A stretch of 47,997 nt of DNA, from NCBI GenBank assembly GCA_019244235.1, contig JAFASY010000206.1, positions 1-47,997 of the forward strand, given 5' to 3'. A program made the translations under genes and the position numbers. Each line of letters opens with the position of its first letter. Position 1 is the first letter of the stretch. Positions 16,862 through 26,279 of the stretch are shown here, in pieces. Under the pieces are notes generated by a model. The model was not told the DNA's origin, did not search any database, and was given only the letters and a program-made list of their open reading frames with translations. Source of the DNA: Chroococcidiopsidaceae cyanobacterium CP_BM_ER_R8_30 (lineage in GTDB: Bacteria; Cyanobacteriota; Cyanobacteriia; Cyanobacteriales; Chroococcidiopsidaceae).

Positions 16862-18784
16862 TTACTCAATCGCTTCGTAATCAGCAGTCACCGTAGTATC
16901 ATTATCAGTTCCAGCAGGTGATATCCTCTCTTGCTTTGGCATTACAGCTTCTGTCGATAAGCTCACTTCACTTCCTGCTTGCCGATAAACCTCAGAACCA
17001 ATAGCAAACAGTACTTGTCGAAAGCTTTCCACCTCCTGTCTTGCATGTTTTACCGTAACAGCAGGATCAATAAGTAGAGCTTTTAGCCTTGCCATCTTCT
17101 CGCTAGCCTCAGCTTTGAGTTCCTCACTGAGGAATTTCCCATGATCATTTAAAGTCGATTCATAACTGTAAAATAAAGTATCTGCTTGGTTTCTCAACTC
17201 AATCAACTGCACGCGCTGCTTGTCTTGCTCTGCATACACTTGAGCTTCTTGCTGCATCAGTTCTATTTCAGTATGAGTTAAGCTGCCAGTATGTGTAATC
17301 CGAATGCTCTGCTCTCGACCAGTGCCTTTATCTTGAGCCGAAACTTTAAGAATCCCATTGACATCAATTTCAAAAGTCACTTCGATTTGAGGGACACCAC
17401 GTGGAGCGGGGGGAATCCCTGTCAATAGGAACCTGCCTAGACTTTTGTTGTCTTTCGCCAGCACGCGTTCACCCTGAAGGACTTGAATCTCTACTGAAGT
17501 CTGTCCATCAGTTGCTGTGGAAAACACTTGGGACTTACTGGTAGGAAGTGTCGTGTTGCGCTCAATAATTTTGGTGAAAACTTCTCCTAGGGTCTCTATC
17601 CCCAGTGATAGGGGTGTAATGTCCAACAGTAATACATCCTTAACCTCTCCACTCAGTACCCCTGCTTGAATAGCTGCCCCTAGGGCTACTGCTTCGTCTG
17701 GATTTACTGAGCGCTCAATTGTTTTACCACCAAAGAACTTTTGCACTGCCTCTTGGACAGCAGGGATGCGGGTCGAACCTCCTACCAAGACAATCCGGTC
17801 AATCTCTGATGGTTGCAAATCAGCATCTTTTAACGCCTGGGTCATAGGTTGGATGGTGCTTTCAATCAGATGACTAACCATCTGCTCAAATTTGGCACGG
17901 GTGAGTTCCATTTCCAAATGCTTTGGTCCCGTCTCATTAGCTGTGATGAAAGGGAGGTTAACCGAGGTATTTCCCAAGGTAGAGAGTTCAATTTTGGCCT
18001 TTTCGGCGGCTTCACGTAAGCGCTGTAGAGCCATCTTATCGAGGGAAAGATCGATTTTCTCTTGTTCTTGGAAGTTTAAGATCATCCAGTTCACGATACA
18101 GTGGTCGAAGTCATCCCCACCCAGCTGGTTGTTGCCAGAAGTGGCACTAACTTCAAAGACTCCATCTCCTAATTGCAGAATTGAGACATCGAATGTACCG
18201 CCGCCCAAGTCAAAGACCAAGACTGTCTGCTCCTGCTCCAGCTTGTCTAAACCGTAGACAAGGGCGGCGGCAGTCGGCTCGTTAATGATGCGCAAAACTT
18301 CTAGTCCCGCTATGGTGCCTGCGTCTTTGGTTGCTTGCCGTTGAGCATCTGTAAAGTAAGCAGGTACGGTGATTACTGCCTGTGTGACAGTTGCGCCTAG
18401 AAAACTTTCTGCATCCTGCTTGAGCTTTTGCAGGATCATGGCAGAGATTTCTTGAGGGGTGTAATTGTGACCGCGAATTTGGACATCTACAGTGTCATCT
18501 CGACCCTTGACACACTGATATGGGACCCGGCTGCGTTCTGCTGCCGTTTCTCCCCAACGCCGACCGATAAACCGCTTGATACTGAAAACTGTATTTTCAG
18601 CATTCGTCACGGCTTGCCGCTTCGCCAGTTCACCAACCAAGCGCTCGCCACCCTTGCCAAATCCCACACTACTTGGCGTTGTTCGCCCACCTTCTGAATT
18701 GGTGATGACTACTGGTTTACCAGCCTCTAAAATTGCAACACAACTATTGGTAGTGCCTAAGTCGATGCCAATGACTTTTTCCAT
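16862..18784 (-). CDS. dnaK: chaperone protein DnaK (Hsp70)
   Basis: An ATP-dependent folding chaperone of 640 residues. The N-terminal ATPase domain shows [52 protein letters not shown] and [14 protein letters not shown]. The substrate domain follows the linker [15 protein letters not shown]. The C-terminus lacks the EEVD of eukaryotic forms and ends in a charged tail. It lies between grpE and dnaJ, the classic order grpE-dnaK-dnaJ. No CIRCE element was seen upstream of dnaK or grpE, so heat control is likely by sigma factor or other means. A decayed fragment of another dnaK paralogue lies at 3445-3665. Confidence 0.98.
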   Translation of the reverse strand: MEKVIGIDLGTTNSCVAILEAGKPVVITNSEGGRTTPSSVGFGKGGERLVGELAKRQAVTNAENTVFSIKRFIGRRWGETAAERSRVPYQCVKGRDDTVDVQIRGHNYTPQEISAMILQKLKQDAESFLGATVTQAVITVPAYFTDAQRQATKDAGTIAGLEVLRIINEPTAAALVYGLDKLEQEQTVLVFDLGGGTFDVSILQLGDGVFEVSATSGNNQLGGDDFDHCIVNWMILNFQEQEKIDLSLDKMALQRLREAAEKAKIELSTLGNTSVNLPFITANETGPKHLEMELTRAKFEQMVSHLIESTIQPMTQALKDADLQPSEIDRIVLVGGSTRIPAVQEAVQKFFGGKTIERSVNPDEAVALGAAIQAGVLSGEVKDVLLLDITPLSLGIETLGEVFTKIIERNTTLPTSKSQVFSTATDGQTSVEIQVLQGERVLAKDNKSLGRFLLTGIPPAPRGVPQIEVTFEIDVNGILKVSAQDKGTGREQSIRITHTGSLTHTEIELMQQEAQVYAEQDKQRVQLIELRNQADTLFYSYESTLNDHGKFLSEELKAEASEKMARLKALLIDPAVTVKHARQEVESFRQVLFAIGSEVYRQAGSEVSLSTEAVMPKQERISPAGTDNDTTVTADYEAIE

Positions 18785-18895
18785 AGTCTATTAATTGCGT
18801 TGCTGCTTTTAATTCCAAGAGGAGAAGCTGATGAAGGGGTATAGTGTGGGGCTGTAGTCAAGTCTGCCCACACTCCACAACGGCGTTCATATGGG

Positions 18896-18912
18896 GGCGA
18901 GGGAGCCTCGCC
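18896..18912. repeat. hairpin in the grpE-dnaK gap
   Basis: Seven-base arms GGCGAGG and CCTCGCC enclose a three-base loop between the grpE stop and the dnaK start. The surrounding sequence resembles common dispersed cyanobacterial palindromes. It could tune read-through from grpE into dnaK. Confidence 0.5.
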
Positions 18913-18938
18913 ACAACGTCCTCCCCTACACCCTGTTC

Positions 18939-19673
18939 TTAACTTTCACTTTCTGCTGGTGGACTAGGAGAATCTTCTTCGGTTCCTGATCCGGGAGCAG
19001 CAACCTTAACCATGGCATGGCGTAGGACGCGATCGCCCAAAAAATACCCCCGGACCAGCTCTTCCAACACTGTTCCTTCGGGATGTTCATCAGTTGGTTG
19101 CCGCATAACAGCTTCATGCAAATTGGGGTCAAACTCGGTGCCCTCGGGTCGCATAACTGAGACACCCAGGCGCTTGAGGGCATCAACCATCTGCCTGTAG
19201 ACACTTTGATAACTTCTATGAATGTTGATTTCAGCCTCAGTTTCTGGCTTCAAATGCGCTCGCGCCCGCTCAAAATTATCGACTATTGGCAGCAATTCAG
19301 CAATTGTAGAACTTTTTACCTGATGTTCCAGCTCTTCTTTCTCTTTAGTTGTCCGCTTGCGGAAATTCTCAAAATCTGCGGCAATCCGCATGTATTGACC
19401 ATTACGCTCTTCTAGAGCTGTTCTGAGAGACTCTACCTGCTTAGCCAATTCTGACAAAGCTGCTTGGGATTCTGCCTCGGCTGCGGTATTTTCCTCCCCT
19501 GTCATGACTGTCTCAACATTGGATTGTGCTGCCGCTTGGCGCTCGGCGGGCTCTGTAACTTCCTCATGCAAATTTGTTTGGGCTGCTGTTGTATCGCTCG
19601 CCATGGCTCGCTTTTCCTCTGAGCTATCGTCCTGTTTGTGTGCCGTGTTGTCTATCTGCTTTTCCTCGTCCAT
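18939..19673 (-). CDS. grpE: nucleotide exchange factor GrpE
   Basis: The DnaK nucleotide exchange factor, 244 residues. An acidic, low-complexity N-terminal stretch of about 80 residues is followed by the coiled coil ([20 protein letters not shown]), the signature [18 protein letters not shown], and the beta domain ending VEEL-type [20 protein letters not shown]. The gene leads the chaperone cluster. Its upstream region is shared with pilB on the opposite strand and holds two 30-base direct repeats. Confidence 0.97.
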   Translation of the reverse strand: MDEEKQIDNTAHKQDDSSEEKRAMASDTTAAQTNLHEEVTEPAERQAAAQSNVETVMTGEENTAAEAESQAALSELAKQVESLRTALEERNGQYMRIAADFENFRKRTTKEKEELEHQVKSSTIAELLPIVDNFERARAHLKPETEAEINIHRSYQSVYRQMVDALKRLGVSVMRPEGTEFDPNLHEAVMRQPTDEHPEGTVLEELVRGYFLGDRVLRHAMVKVAAPGSGTEEDSPSPPAESES

Positions 19674-19757
19674 ATCTCTCTAGCTATAGAATGTCCAGCT
19701 TTCTAATTCGATCAGATTGGCGTCAAAAAGACAGAATGCGGGATTTCTGATCTATAT

Positions 19758-19817
19758 ATAGCAATTTTGCCTTAGCGTTTTGCTGAAATAGCGATTTTGC
19801 CTCAGCATTTTGGGAAT
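19758..19817. promoter_or_regulatory. two 30-bp imperfect direct repeats between grpE and pilB
   Basis: Units at 19758-19787 and 19788-19817 share ATAGC, ATTTTGCCT, AGC and TTTTG at the same offsets and follow each other without a gap. They lie between the divergent grpE and pilB genes, ending about 50 bases before pilB. Period and placement suggest binding sites for a regulator, or a small repeat; both readings are inferred. Confidence 0.5.
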
Positions 19818-19868
19818 ACTCTCAATGGAACCGGAATCTAGAGATGCTCATCAATACATTCATTACCT

Positions 19869-21872
19869 ATGGTTAACTCCTCATCACAGCGGCGTGCTCT
19901 CATTGTCAAAAATGACTTTCCGGCTTTCGGCAACAAGCTGATTGAGGCTGGATATGTCAATCATGAGCAGATGAAGTACGCAGTTGCAGAAAGTCGCACA
20001 ACTGGGAAACCACTGACAGAGGTGCTAAAAGCCCTATCTGGTCGGCAACTGCCTCCCGATCTTCTAAGGCAGTACAAAAAGCAGCAATTATTTGAACTGA
20101 AAATTCTTTATGGTGTTGAGTTTATCGATCCTGAACTTAAACAGGTGGCAAACCATCAGGTAGAAGATCTGATCGATAACTTGATTCCGATAGAAGTCTG
20201 TCAGCGCTACCGCTTAGTGCCACTCGCGAAAAACGCTCGGCCGCCTTCTGTCTTGGTGGCAATGGTTAATCCAGACCATCTAGAGGCTCAAGACGATCTA
20301 AAACGGATTCTGCGCCCCCGAGGTTTAGAGCTACAGCGCATGGTGATTGCCTTGGAAGACTGCCTACAACTGCTCGACAAATACCGGGAAGAGCAGGGGA
20401 AACGCCAAAAGCAGCTGGAACTCCAAAAGGCAGTAGATGTCAAAGCAGATTTAGAAGAGCTGGAGTTTCTTGCCCTCGACAAAGTAGCCGATGAACTTGA
20501 CGATGATTTGAGTGACGTGATGAAGGGGGCTGATGATGCTCCCATTATTAACCTTGTCAATAAAATCCTTGCTAAAGCTCTGCAAGAGGAAGTTTCTGAC
20601 ATCCACATAGAGCCTCAAGAAGAGAGCTTACGCATCCGATTCCGCAAAGATAGTGTGCTACGTCAGGCATTCGATCCGTTGCCCAAAATGATTATTCCAG
20701 CTGTCACAGCCCGCTTCAAAATTATCTCTAACCTAGATATCGCTGAACGACGTATGCCCCAGGATGGTCGCATCCGTCGGTTATATCAAGGTCGTAAGAT
20801 TGACTTTCGCGTCAGTACCTTGCCCAGTCGCTACGGGGAAAAAGTGGTGCTGCGGATTCTCGATAACTCAGTTACACAACTTGGCTTAGATAAACTAATT
20901 GGCGATCCACAGAGTTTAGCAATTGTACAGGAGATGGTTAGCCGCCCTTTCGGTCTGATCCTAGTGACAGGACCAACTGGTTCTGGTAAAACGACAACAC
21001 TATATTCGGCTTTGGCAGAACGGAATAGCCCAGGCATCAATATTAGCACTGTGGAAGACCCAATTGAGTACACTCTACCTGGTCTGACACAAGTACAGGT
21101 GATCCGGGAGAAGGGACTAGATTTTGCCCTGGCACTGCGGGCCTTTTTGCGGCAAGATCCGGATGTGCTGCTGGTAGGTGAGACTCGGGACTCTGAAACA
21201 GCCAAAACGGCAATTGAGGCAGCTTTAACTGGACACTTGGTGCTGACAACTCTACATACAAATGATGCTGCTGGAGCAATTGTGCGCTTAGAAGAAATGG
21301 GAGTTGAGCCGTTTATGGTTTCTAGCTCTTTGATTGGGGTCTTAGCACAGCGCTTGGTACGGCGTGTTTGTACTGATTGTCGCGTTGCCTATACACCTAG
21401 CTCAGCAGAACTAGCTCACTTTGGTCTATCGGCTTCCCCAGGAAACGTGGCACTCACTATATACAAAGCCAACACCCTACAACCAGAAGCAGTCCAGGCA
21501 GCTAAAACCAAGGGCCAGCTCTGCCCGAAATGTTATGGCGTTGGCTACAAGGGGCGATGTGGGGTTTACGAAGTGATGCGGATGACTGAGCGGCTGCAAG
21601 GCTTGATCACTGAAGGGGCACCAACGGAGCGGATCAAGGAAGTGGCGGTTGAAGAGGGTATGAAGACTTTGCTGGCTTACAGTCTTGAATTGGTGCATCA
21701 GGGTCATACGACGTTGGAAGAGGTAGAACGTGTAACATTTACTGATTCTGGTCTAGAGGCAGAGCTGAAAGCCAAGCGGAAGAGTTCTTTAGAATGTCGA
21801 ACTTGTCATGCAGAATTAAAACCAGAGTGGCTAGAGTGTCCCTATTGTATGAGGGTGCGGTTTCAGGATTAG
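19869..21872 (+). CDS. pilB: type IV pilus extension ATPase PilB
   Basis: The hexameric motor that drives pilin assembly. The 667 residues contain an N-terminal MshEN/T2SSE_N-type domain (about 15-170). The ATPase core follows, with Walker A GPTGSGKTTT, Asp-box and Walker B DPDVLLVGETRDSETAKTA, His-box HLVLTTLHTNDA, and the zinc motif of PilB/GspE ATPases (CTDC, later CPKCYGVGYKGRCG). Beyond the core, a C-terminal extension ends with a second Cys pair set (CRTCHAELKPEWLECPYC), forming a small zinc-ribbon-like tail. It leads the order pilB-pilT-pilC. Confidence 0.95.
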   Translation: MVNSSSQRRALIVKNDFPAFGNKLIEAGYVNHEQMKYAVAESRTTGKPLTEVLKALSGRQLPPDLLRQYKKQQLFELKILYGVEFIDPELKQVANHQVEDLIDNLIPIEVCQRYRLVPLAKNARPPSVLVAMVNPDHLEAQDDLKRILRPRGLELQRMVIALEDCLQLLDKYREEQGKRQKQLELQKAVDVKADLEELEFLALDKVADELDDDLSDVMKGADDAPIINLVNKILAKALQEEVSDIHIEPQEESLRIRFRKDSVLRQAFDPLPKMIIPAVTARFKIISNLDIAERRMPQDGRIRRLYQGRKIDFRVSTLPSRYGEKVVLRILDNSVTQLGLDKLIGDPQSLAIVQEMVSRPFGLILVTGPTGSGKTTTLYSALAERNSPGINISTVEDPIEYTLPGLTQVQVIREKGLDFALALRAFLRQDPDVLLVGETRDSETAKTAIEAALTGHLVLTTLHTNDAAGAIVRLEEMGVEPFMVSSSLIGVLAQRLVRRVCTDCRVAYTPSSAELAHFGLSASPGNVALTIYKANTLQPEAVQAAKTKGQLCPKCYGVGYKGRCGVYEVMRMTERLQGLITEGAPTERIKEVAVEEGMKTLLAYSLELVHQGHTTLEEVERVTFTDSGLEAELKAKRKSSLECRTCHAELKPEWLECPYCMRVRFQD

Positions 21873-21969
21873 GGGAGTGGGGTGGTAGGGTGATGGGGTG
21901 ATGGGGAGAATATTATTTATATCATTGTGGCTTTTACGTTTAACACGATCGTTTATAGGAGATGAAGAC

Positions 21970-23109
21970 ATGGAATTAATGATGGAAGACCTGATGGAGC
22001 AGGTGATCGAAAAAGGCGGCTCAGATCTTCATATCTCTGCTGGTCTACCACCTCATATTCGGATCAGTGGCAAGCTAACTCCAATAGAGCATGAACCGTT
22101 GACACCAGAGGAGTGCCAGCGACTGATCTTTAGCATTTTGAACAACACTCAACGCAAAAATCTAGAGCAGAATTGGGAACTTGATTGCTCTTATGGCATT
22201 AAGGGATTGGCTCGCTTCCGCGTCAATGTCTATAAGGATCGCGGTGCTTATGCTGCTTGTCTTAGAGCGCTGTCTTCCAAAATTCCCAGTATGGCGACCC
22301 TGAATCTACCAGACATTGTCCGGGAAATCTCTGAAAAGCCAAGGGGATTGGTGCTAGTGACAGGACCAACAGGCTCTGGTAAGTCAACAACCTTGGCTGC
22401 CATGATCAACAACATTAACCTGACGCGAGCTGAACATATCCTTACTGTTGAAGACCCAATTGAATTTGTCTATGAATCGGTTAAGAGCATCATCCACCAA
22501 CGTCAGGTAGGGGAAGACACAAAGAGCTTTGCTAATGCTTTGAGAGCGGCTCTAAGGGAAGATCCAGATGTCATCCTTGTCGGTGAGATGCGTGATTTAG
22601 AGACAATTTCTCTGGCAATTACTGCAGCAGAAACTGGTCACTTAGTATTTGGCACTTTACACACAAGTTCGGCAGCCCAGACTGTAGACCGGATGGTTGA
22701 TGTATTTCCTCCAGAGCAACAACAACAAGTTCGCGTTCAGTTGTCTAACTCTCTAATTGCAGTCTTTAGTCAGACTCTCGTGCCAAGAAAAAATCCCCAA
22801 CCAAATCAGTTTGGGCGAGTCATGGCTCAAGAAATTATGATTGTGACTCCAGGGATCGCTAACCTCTTACGGGAAGGCAAAACCGCTCAAATCTACTCTG
22901 CGATTCAAACCGGAGGCAAATTGGGGATGCAAACCCTAGAAAAGGTTCTAGCAGATCTATATCAAGCAGGAACCATCTCTTTTGAATCGGCAATGGGTAA
23001 GACTTCTAGACCAGATGAACTTCAGCGTCTCATTGGTGGTGTTTCTCCCACAGCAGGTTCTAGATCTGGTCTAAAGTCTGGTCTTGCTGAAACAAGATAT
23101 GTCAATTAA
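21970..23109 (+). CDS. pilT: type IV pilus retraction ATPase PilT
   Basis: The motor that depolymerises pili for twitching and phototaxis. From the ATG at 21970, with AGGAGA about eight bases ahead, it has 379 residues. An upstream ATG at 21898 would add 24 unlikely hydrophobic residues. The protein shows GGSDLHISAGLPPHIRISG, Walker A VTGPTGSGKSTTLAAM, Walker B DPDVILVGEMRDLETI and GHLVFGTLHTSSAAQTVDRM. The C-terminal tail is Ser/Gly-rich. The stretch just before the gene (21873-21906) is G-rich with repeated GGGTGAT units. Confidence 0.96.
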   Translation: MELMMEDLMEQVIEKGGSDLHISAGLPPHIRISGKLTPIEHEPLTPEECQRLIFSILNNTQRKNLEQNWELDCSYGIKGLARFRVNVYKDRGAYAACLRALSSKIPSMATLNLPDIVREISEKPRGLVLVTGPTGSGKSTTLAAMINNINLTRAEHILTVEDPIEFVYESVKSIIHQRQVGEDTKSFANALRAALREDPDVILVGEMRDLETISLAITAAETGHLVFGTLHTSSAAQTVDRMVDVFPPEQQQQVRVQLSNSLIAVFSQTLVPRKNPQPNQFGRVMAQEIMIVTPGIANLLREGKTAQIYSAIQTGGKLGMQTLEKVLADLYQAGTISFESAMGKTSRPDELQRLIGGVSPTAGSRSGLKSGLAETRYVN

Positions 23110-23121
23110 TAAACTAAAGCC

Positions 23122-24351
23122 ATGCCAACCTACGTTGCTCGCGTTCGCGATTCCAAAGGAAACGCTAAAAAAGAAAAAATTGTTGCCGAAACACCAGGAC
23201 AAGCTCGTTCGGCTCTTAGACAGCAAGGTTTTTTCATCCAAGAAATCAAACAAGCCCAAAGCCTCAGCCTTAAAAGTGATATTGACCTATCGGGAATTCA
23301 GTCAGCTCTGATAGGTGTTTCTGTTAAGGATAAAGCTGTTTTTTCGCGTCAATTTGCGGCTTTGGTCAATGCTGGAGTGGCAATCGTGAGAGGACTCGGC
23401 TTGCTGTCTGAGCAATGTCGCAATCCTAAAATGAAAAAAGCCCTCTCAGAAATTAGCTCTGACGTCCAACAAGGTGTCAATCTCTCCGACGCAATGCGTA
23501 AGCATCCTCAGTGCTTCGATAATCTCTACGTCAGCATGATTCAAGCCGGAGAAGTTGGAGGCGTTCTAGACGAAGTCCTCAATCGATTAGCCAAGTTGCT
23601 AGAGGATGTGGCAAAGCTACAAAACCAAATTAAGTCAGCCATGGCTTACCCAACTGTGGTCGGCTTACTTGCCATTGCTATCTTTATCGGCATGACTGTG
23701 TTTCTGATTCCCATCTTCGCTGGCATTTTTAAACAGCTGAATGCTCCATTACCAGCGCTAACGCAGTTCATGCTGGGTGTTAGTGAGGTCCTGAGAAGTT
23801 GGAAGCTTGTTGTTGTTATTGCCTTGGTGATTGCAGCAACTATCGCTTATCGGATGTACTACAAAACCAGAGTGGGGAAAGAAACAATTGATCGTCTTGC
23901 TCTCAAGGTGCCCTTGTTTGGTGATTTGATTCAAAAAACAGCGGTAGCCCGTTTCAGCCGTACATTTGGGGCTTTGACTCGTTCTGGTGTGCCAATTCTC
24001 ACTGCCTTAGAAATTATTCGGGATACAGCAGGAAACCAGGTGATTGCTAATGCAGTAGATGCATCGCGGCGAGATATTCAACAGGGTGGCATGATTAGCG
24101 TTGCTTTAGAAAAAGAAAAAGTCTTTCCTGTCATGGCAATTCAGATGATTTCTATTGGTGAAGAGACAGGTGAATTAGACAAAATGCTAGGGAAAGTTGC
24201 CGATTTCTACGAAGATGAGGTCGAGCAAGCAGTGAAAGCCTTAACCAGCATCATAGAACCTCTCATGATTGTAGTTCTAGGGGGAATGGTAGGGATGATT
24301 CTACTCTCAATGTATTTGCCGTTGTTTGGCGTGTTTGACCATATTAAATAG
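23122..24351 (+). CDS. pilC: type IV pilus inner-membrane platform protein PilC
   Basis: The polytopic platform protein on which PilB and PilT act. The 409 residues contain two T2SSF domains (about 75-195 and 275-400). Membrane helices are visible around 170-200 (VVGLLAIAIFIGMTVFLIPI), 225-245 (VVVIALVIAATIAYRMYY) and at the C-terminus (MIVVLGGMVGMILLSMYLPL). The start is 12 bases after pilT, so the three genes form one operon. Confidence 0.96.
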   Translation: MPTYVARVRDSKGNAKKEKIVAETPGQARSALRQQGFFIQEIKQAQSLSLKSDIDLSGIQSALIGVSVKDKAVFSRQFAALVNAGVAIVRGLGLLSEQCRNPKMKKALSEISSDVQQGVNLSDAMRKHPQCFDNLYVSMIQAGEVGGVLDEVLNRLAKLLEDVAKLQNQIKSAMAYPTVVGLLAIAIFIGMTVFLIPIFAGIFKQLNAPLPALTQFMLGVSEVLRSWKLVVVIALVIAATIAYRMYYKTRVGKETIDRLALKVPLFGDLIQKTAVARFSRTFGALTRSGVPILTALEIIRDTAGNQVIANAVDASRRDIQQGGMISVALEKEKVFPVMAIQMISIGEETGELDKMLGKVADFYEDEVEQAVKALTSIIEPLMIVVLGGMVGMILLSMYLPLFGVFDHIK

Positions 24352-24424
24352 TTTGGGTGAAGGCTAGGGGGGCGTTCTGCACCTCTAGCATGCAGAGGCA
24401 TCAAATAGCTGGCAGCGTTGAAGT

Positions 24425-24961
24425 ATGCCTGTTAACCAATCAGATTACGAAGAGTTACTAGCAGAGTACAGTAATAACCTGGCGGCGATCGCTCTTTTGA
24501 AGCAGCACCGTCCTTATCTAGAGATGCTCCCCAGTTTGCGCCGACCAGAAGAAAGTGCCATCGTTATTACCTTACCGATTGTGCGCCTACGCCATGCCAC
24601 CTCTATCCCCAAAAGCACTGGTGCTATAGCGGCAAAATCTGCAACTTGCCTACCTTGCGACATTGCAATTTTGATGTGTGACCCAGAGTGGAAAATCAAA
24701 ACTGGGGTTGAGATTCTTGTTTTCATCCACCGTCCTCAAGAAGACTTTTCTGATCTCCTAGGGCGCTGGCGACAGACTCAGATCTTGTTGGACAAAGAGT
24801 ACGAGTGGTTAATGCCCACGCGCTACCAACATGTCATGAGTGAGGGAGACAATACGCTCCATCCTTTGTTCGTTGTATTTGCTGAGACACCAGAGCGAAT
24901 CAAGCGGGGTTTAGAAGGAGCGCATCTTCCCTTCGTGATTGAAGAGGGCCCTCCTCCTTGA
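24425..24961 (+). CDS. conserved hypothetical protein downstream of pilC
   Basis: A 178-residue protein I do not recognise. It is soluble, with no signal peptide or membrane segment. Segments such as SAIVITLPIVRLRHATSIPK, CDIAILMCDPEWKIKTGVEI and LVFIHRPQEDFSDLLGRWR suggest alternating beta strands and helices. It follows pilC by 73 bases on the same strand and could be read from the pil transcript, so a link with pili is possible but not shown. The Cys residues (CLPCD and LMCD) are few and do not form a clear metal site. Confidence 0.7.
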   Translation: MPVNQSDYEELLAEYSNNLAAIALLKQHRPYLEMLPSLRRPEESAIVITLPIVRLRHATSIPKSTGAIAAKSATCLPCDIAILMCDPEWKIKTGVEILVFIHRPQEDFSDLLGRWRQTQILLDKEYEWLMPTRYQHVMSEGDNTLHPLFVVFAETPERIKRGLEGAHLPFVIEEGPPP

Positions 24962-25109
24962 CTCCTACGCCAAAGTTAAGCGAAACTTACAAATGACTGA
25001 TGTAGATGGTCAGGCAACTGCTAAATTTTGTTAAGTTTTAACTATATGTAATTCGATAGATGGAACATTAGTTAACAACTGGCAAGTTAGTACATAAACG
25101 CAGTAGGGT

Positions 25110-25131
25110 GTACTACCTGTTAAGGTAGTAC
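25110..25131. promoter_or_regulatory. inverted repeat upstream of the DUF2997-ycf35-ferredoxin operon
   Basis: Perfect eight-base arms GTACTACC and GGTAGTAC are separated by six bases, about 50 bases before the first gene of the operon. It could be an operator or a leader hairpin. It is not followed by a T tract, so it is not a typical terminator. Confidence 0.5.
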
Positions 25132-25180
25132 AAATCTAGTAGGTTGATCCAAAGAGTCCTATCTTGAGTTAGAGAAGAGC

Positions 25181-25390
25181 ATGGAAACGCTGGAGTTTAT
25201 AATATTTCCAGATGGTCGGGTACAAGAAAAGGTAACTGGTATTGTGGGTGCCTCCTGTGCTGAGGTAACAGCTCGGATCGAGGCTGAGCTAGGGCAAGTT
25301 CTCAAGGTTGAACAAACCTCAGAATTCTTTGCGGCAGCGCTGCAGCACTCTACTGTTGTGACGACTCGTTCGACCTTTAGTGAGTGGTAG
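25181..25390 (+). CDS. DUF2997 family small protein
   Basis: A 69-residue protein beginning METLEFIIFPDGRVQEKVTG and continuing GASCAEVTARIEAELGQV. This is the pattern of the cyanobacterial/plastid DUF2997 family (two strands, then a helix). Function is unknown. The gene precedes ycf35 by 41 bases and the ferredoxin gene follows, an association that recurs in cyanobacteria, so the three products probably act together. Confidence 0.85.
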   Translation: METLEFIIFPDGRVQEKVTGIVGASCAEVTARIEAELGQVLKVEQTSEFFAAALQHSTVVTTRSTFSEW

Positions 25391-25431
25391 ATTTTTTATT
25401 TAGTCCAGTTTGATTTATTTACATAACCAAC

Positions 25432-25818
25432 ATGTCACACTTTAGCCAAATTAAAACTCAAATCCGTAATCTTGACTTCCTAAAAACGGCTTTAACTGAT
25501 CTGGGGATTGACTGGAAATCGGGTCCGAGAAAGGTACGTGGTTATAGAGGTCAAACTTGCACTGCTGAAGTTGTTATTGAGCAAGATAATGGTTACGATC
25601 TTGGATTCAGTTGGAATGGCAAAGAATACGAATTGGTAGCAGATCTGCAATATTGGCAGCAGAACCTATCAGTAGAAGGGTTTCTCAAGCGAGTCACTCA
25701 GCGTTACGCATACAATACAGTGGTTCAGGAAACAGCCAAGCAGGGATTCCAGGTTGCTGAACAAGAACAAAACCAAGACGGTTCAATTCGCTTGTTAGTG
25801 CAGCGCTGGAGTGCGTAG
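25432..25818 (+). CDS. ycf35: Ycf35 (DUF1257) protein
   Basis: A 128-residue protein conserved in cyanobacteria and red-lineage plastids. It opens MSHFSQIKTQIRNLDFLKTA, with GPRKVRGYRGQTCTAEVVIE in the middle and VTQRYAYNTVVQETAKQGF towards the end, all typical of DUF1257. The biochemical role is unknown. Its stop overlaps the GTG start of the ferredoxin gene by one base (TAGTG), indicating coupled translation. Confidence 0.92.
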   Translation: MSHFSQIKTQIRNLDFLKTALTDLGIDWKSGPRKVRGYRGQTCTAEVVIEQDNGYDLGFSWNGKEYELVADLQYWQQNLSVEGFLKRVTQRYAYNTVVQETAKQGFQVAEQEQNQDGSIRLLVQRWSA

Positions 25819-26279
25819 TGTCTGATTGGGTATCGTCACAGGAGGCAAAGGCAACAGCTGAGCAATCAGGGCTGGAGCCAGAGTTAGGGGGTATCTGGCG
25901 AGACGCCCCCGAACGCTCTGGTCTAGAGCCAGAGTTAGGAGGTGTGCTACGGCAAAAGGGCGTATACGTTGACGAAGTCACCTGCATTGGCTGTAAGCAC
26001 TGTGCCCATGTTGCTCGCAACACTTTCTACATCGAGCCAGAATATGGGCGCTCTCGTGTGGTTCGCCAGGACGGCGACCCAGAAGAAGTCATACAGGAAG
26101 CGGTTGACACCTGTCCGGTTGACTGTATTCACTGGCTGGATGACTCGGAAGTCAAGAGGATGGAGCAAGAGCGCCAGTACCAAGTCATTCCTCTGCCAGG
26201 GTATCCAGTGGAAGAGGCGCTTGTCGCTAGCAAACGGCGTCAAAAAAAGCAAAAGCTATCTCGCAAGATTCATCAATAA
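25818..26279 (+). CDS. bacterial-type [4Fe-4S] ferredoxin with repeated N-terminus
   Basis: A 153-residue single-cluster ferredoxin. The cluster ligands are CIGCKHC and the later Cys of DTCPVDCIHW. The N-terminal extension carries two 17-residue units (SGLEPELGGIWRDAP and SGLEPELGGVLRQKG), 51 bases apart at the DNA level. The C-terminus is basic (RRQKKQKLSRKIHQ). It resembles the cyanobacterial ferredoxin paired with Ycf35, which I believe corresponds to the Synechocystis protein called Fed7; that naming is from memory. The start is GTG, coupled to ycf35. The 3' end overlaps the converging map gene by seven bases. Expected role: cytoplasmic electron transfer or redox regulation. Confidence 0.9.
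   Translation: MSDWVSSQEAKATAEQSGLEPELGGIWRDAPERSGLEPELGGVLRQKGVYVDEVTCIGCKHCAHVARNTFYIEPEYGRSRVVRQDGDPEEVIQEAVDTCPVDCIHWLDDSEVKRMEQERQYQVIPLPGYPVEEALVASKRRQKKQKLSRKIHQ

Noticed and set aside
19674-19868. CIRCE (HrcA operator) upstream of grpE
   Set aside because: The 9-bp inverted repeat with a nine-base spacer is not present; only direct repeats are seen.
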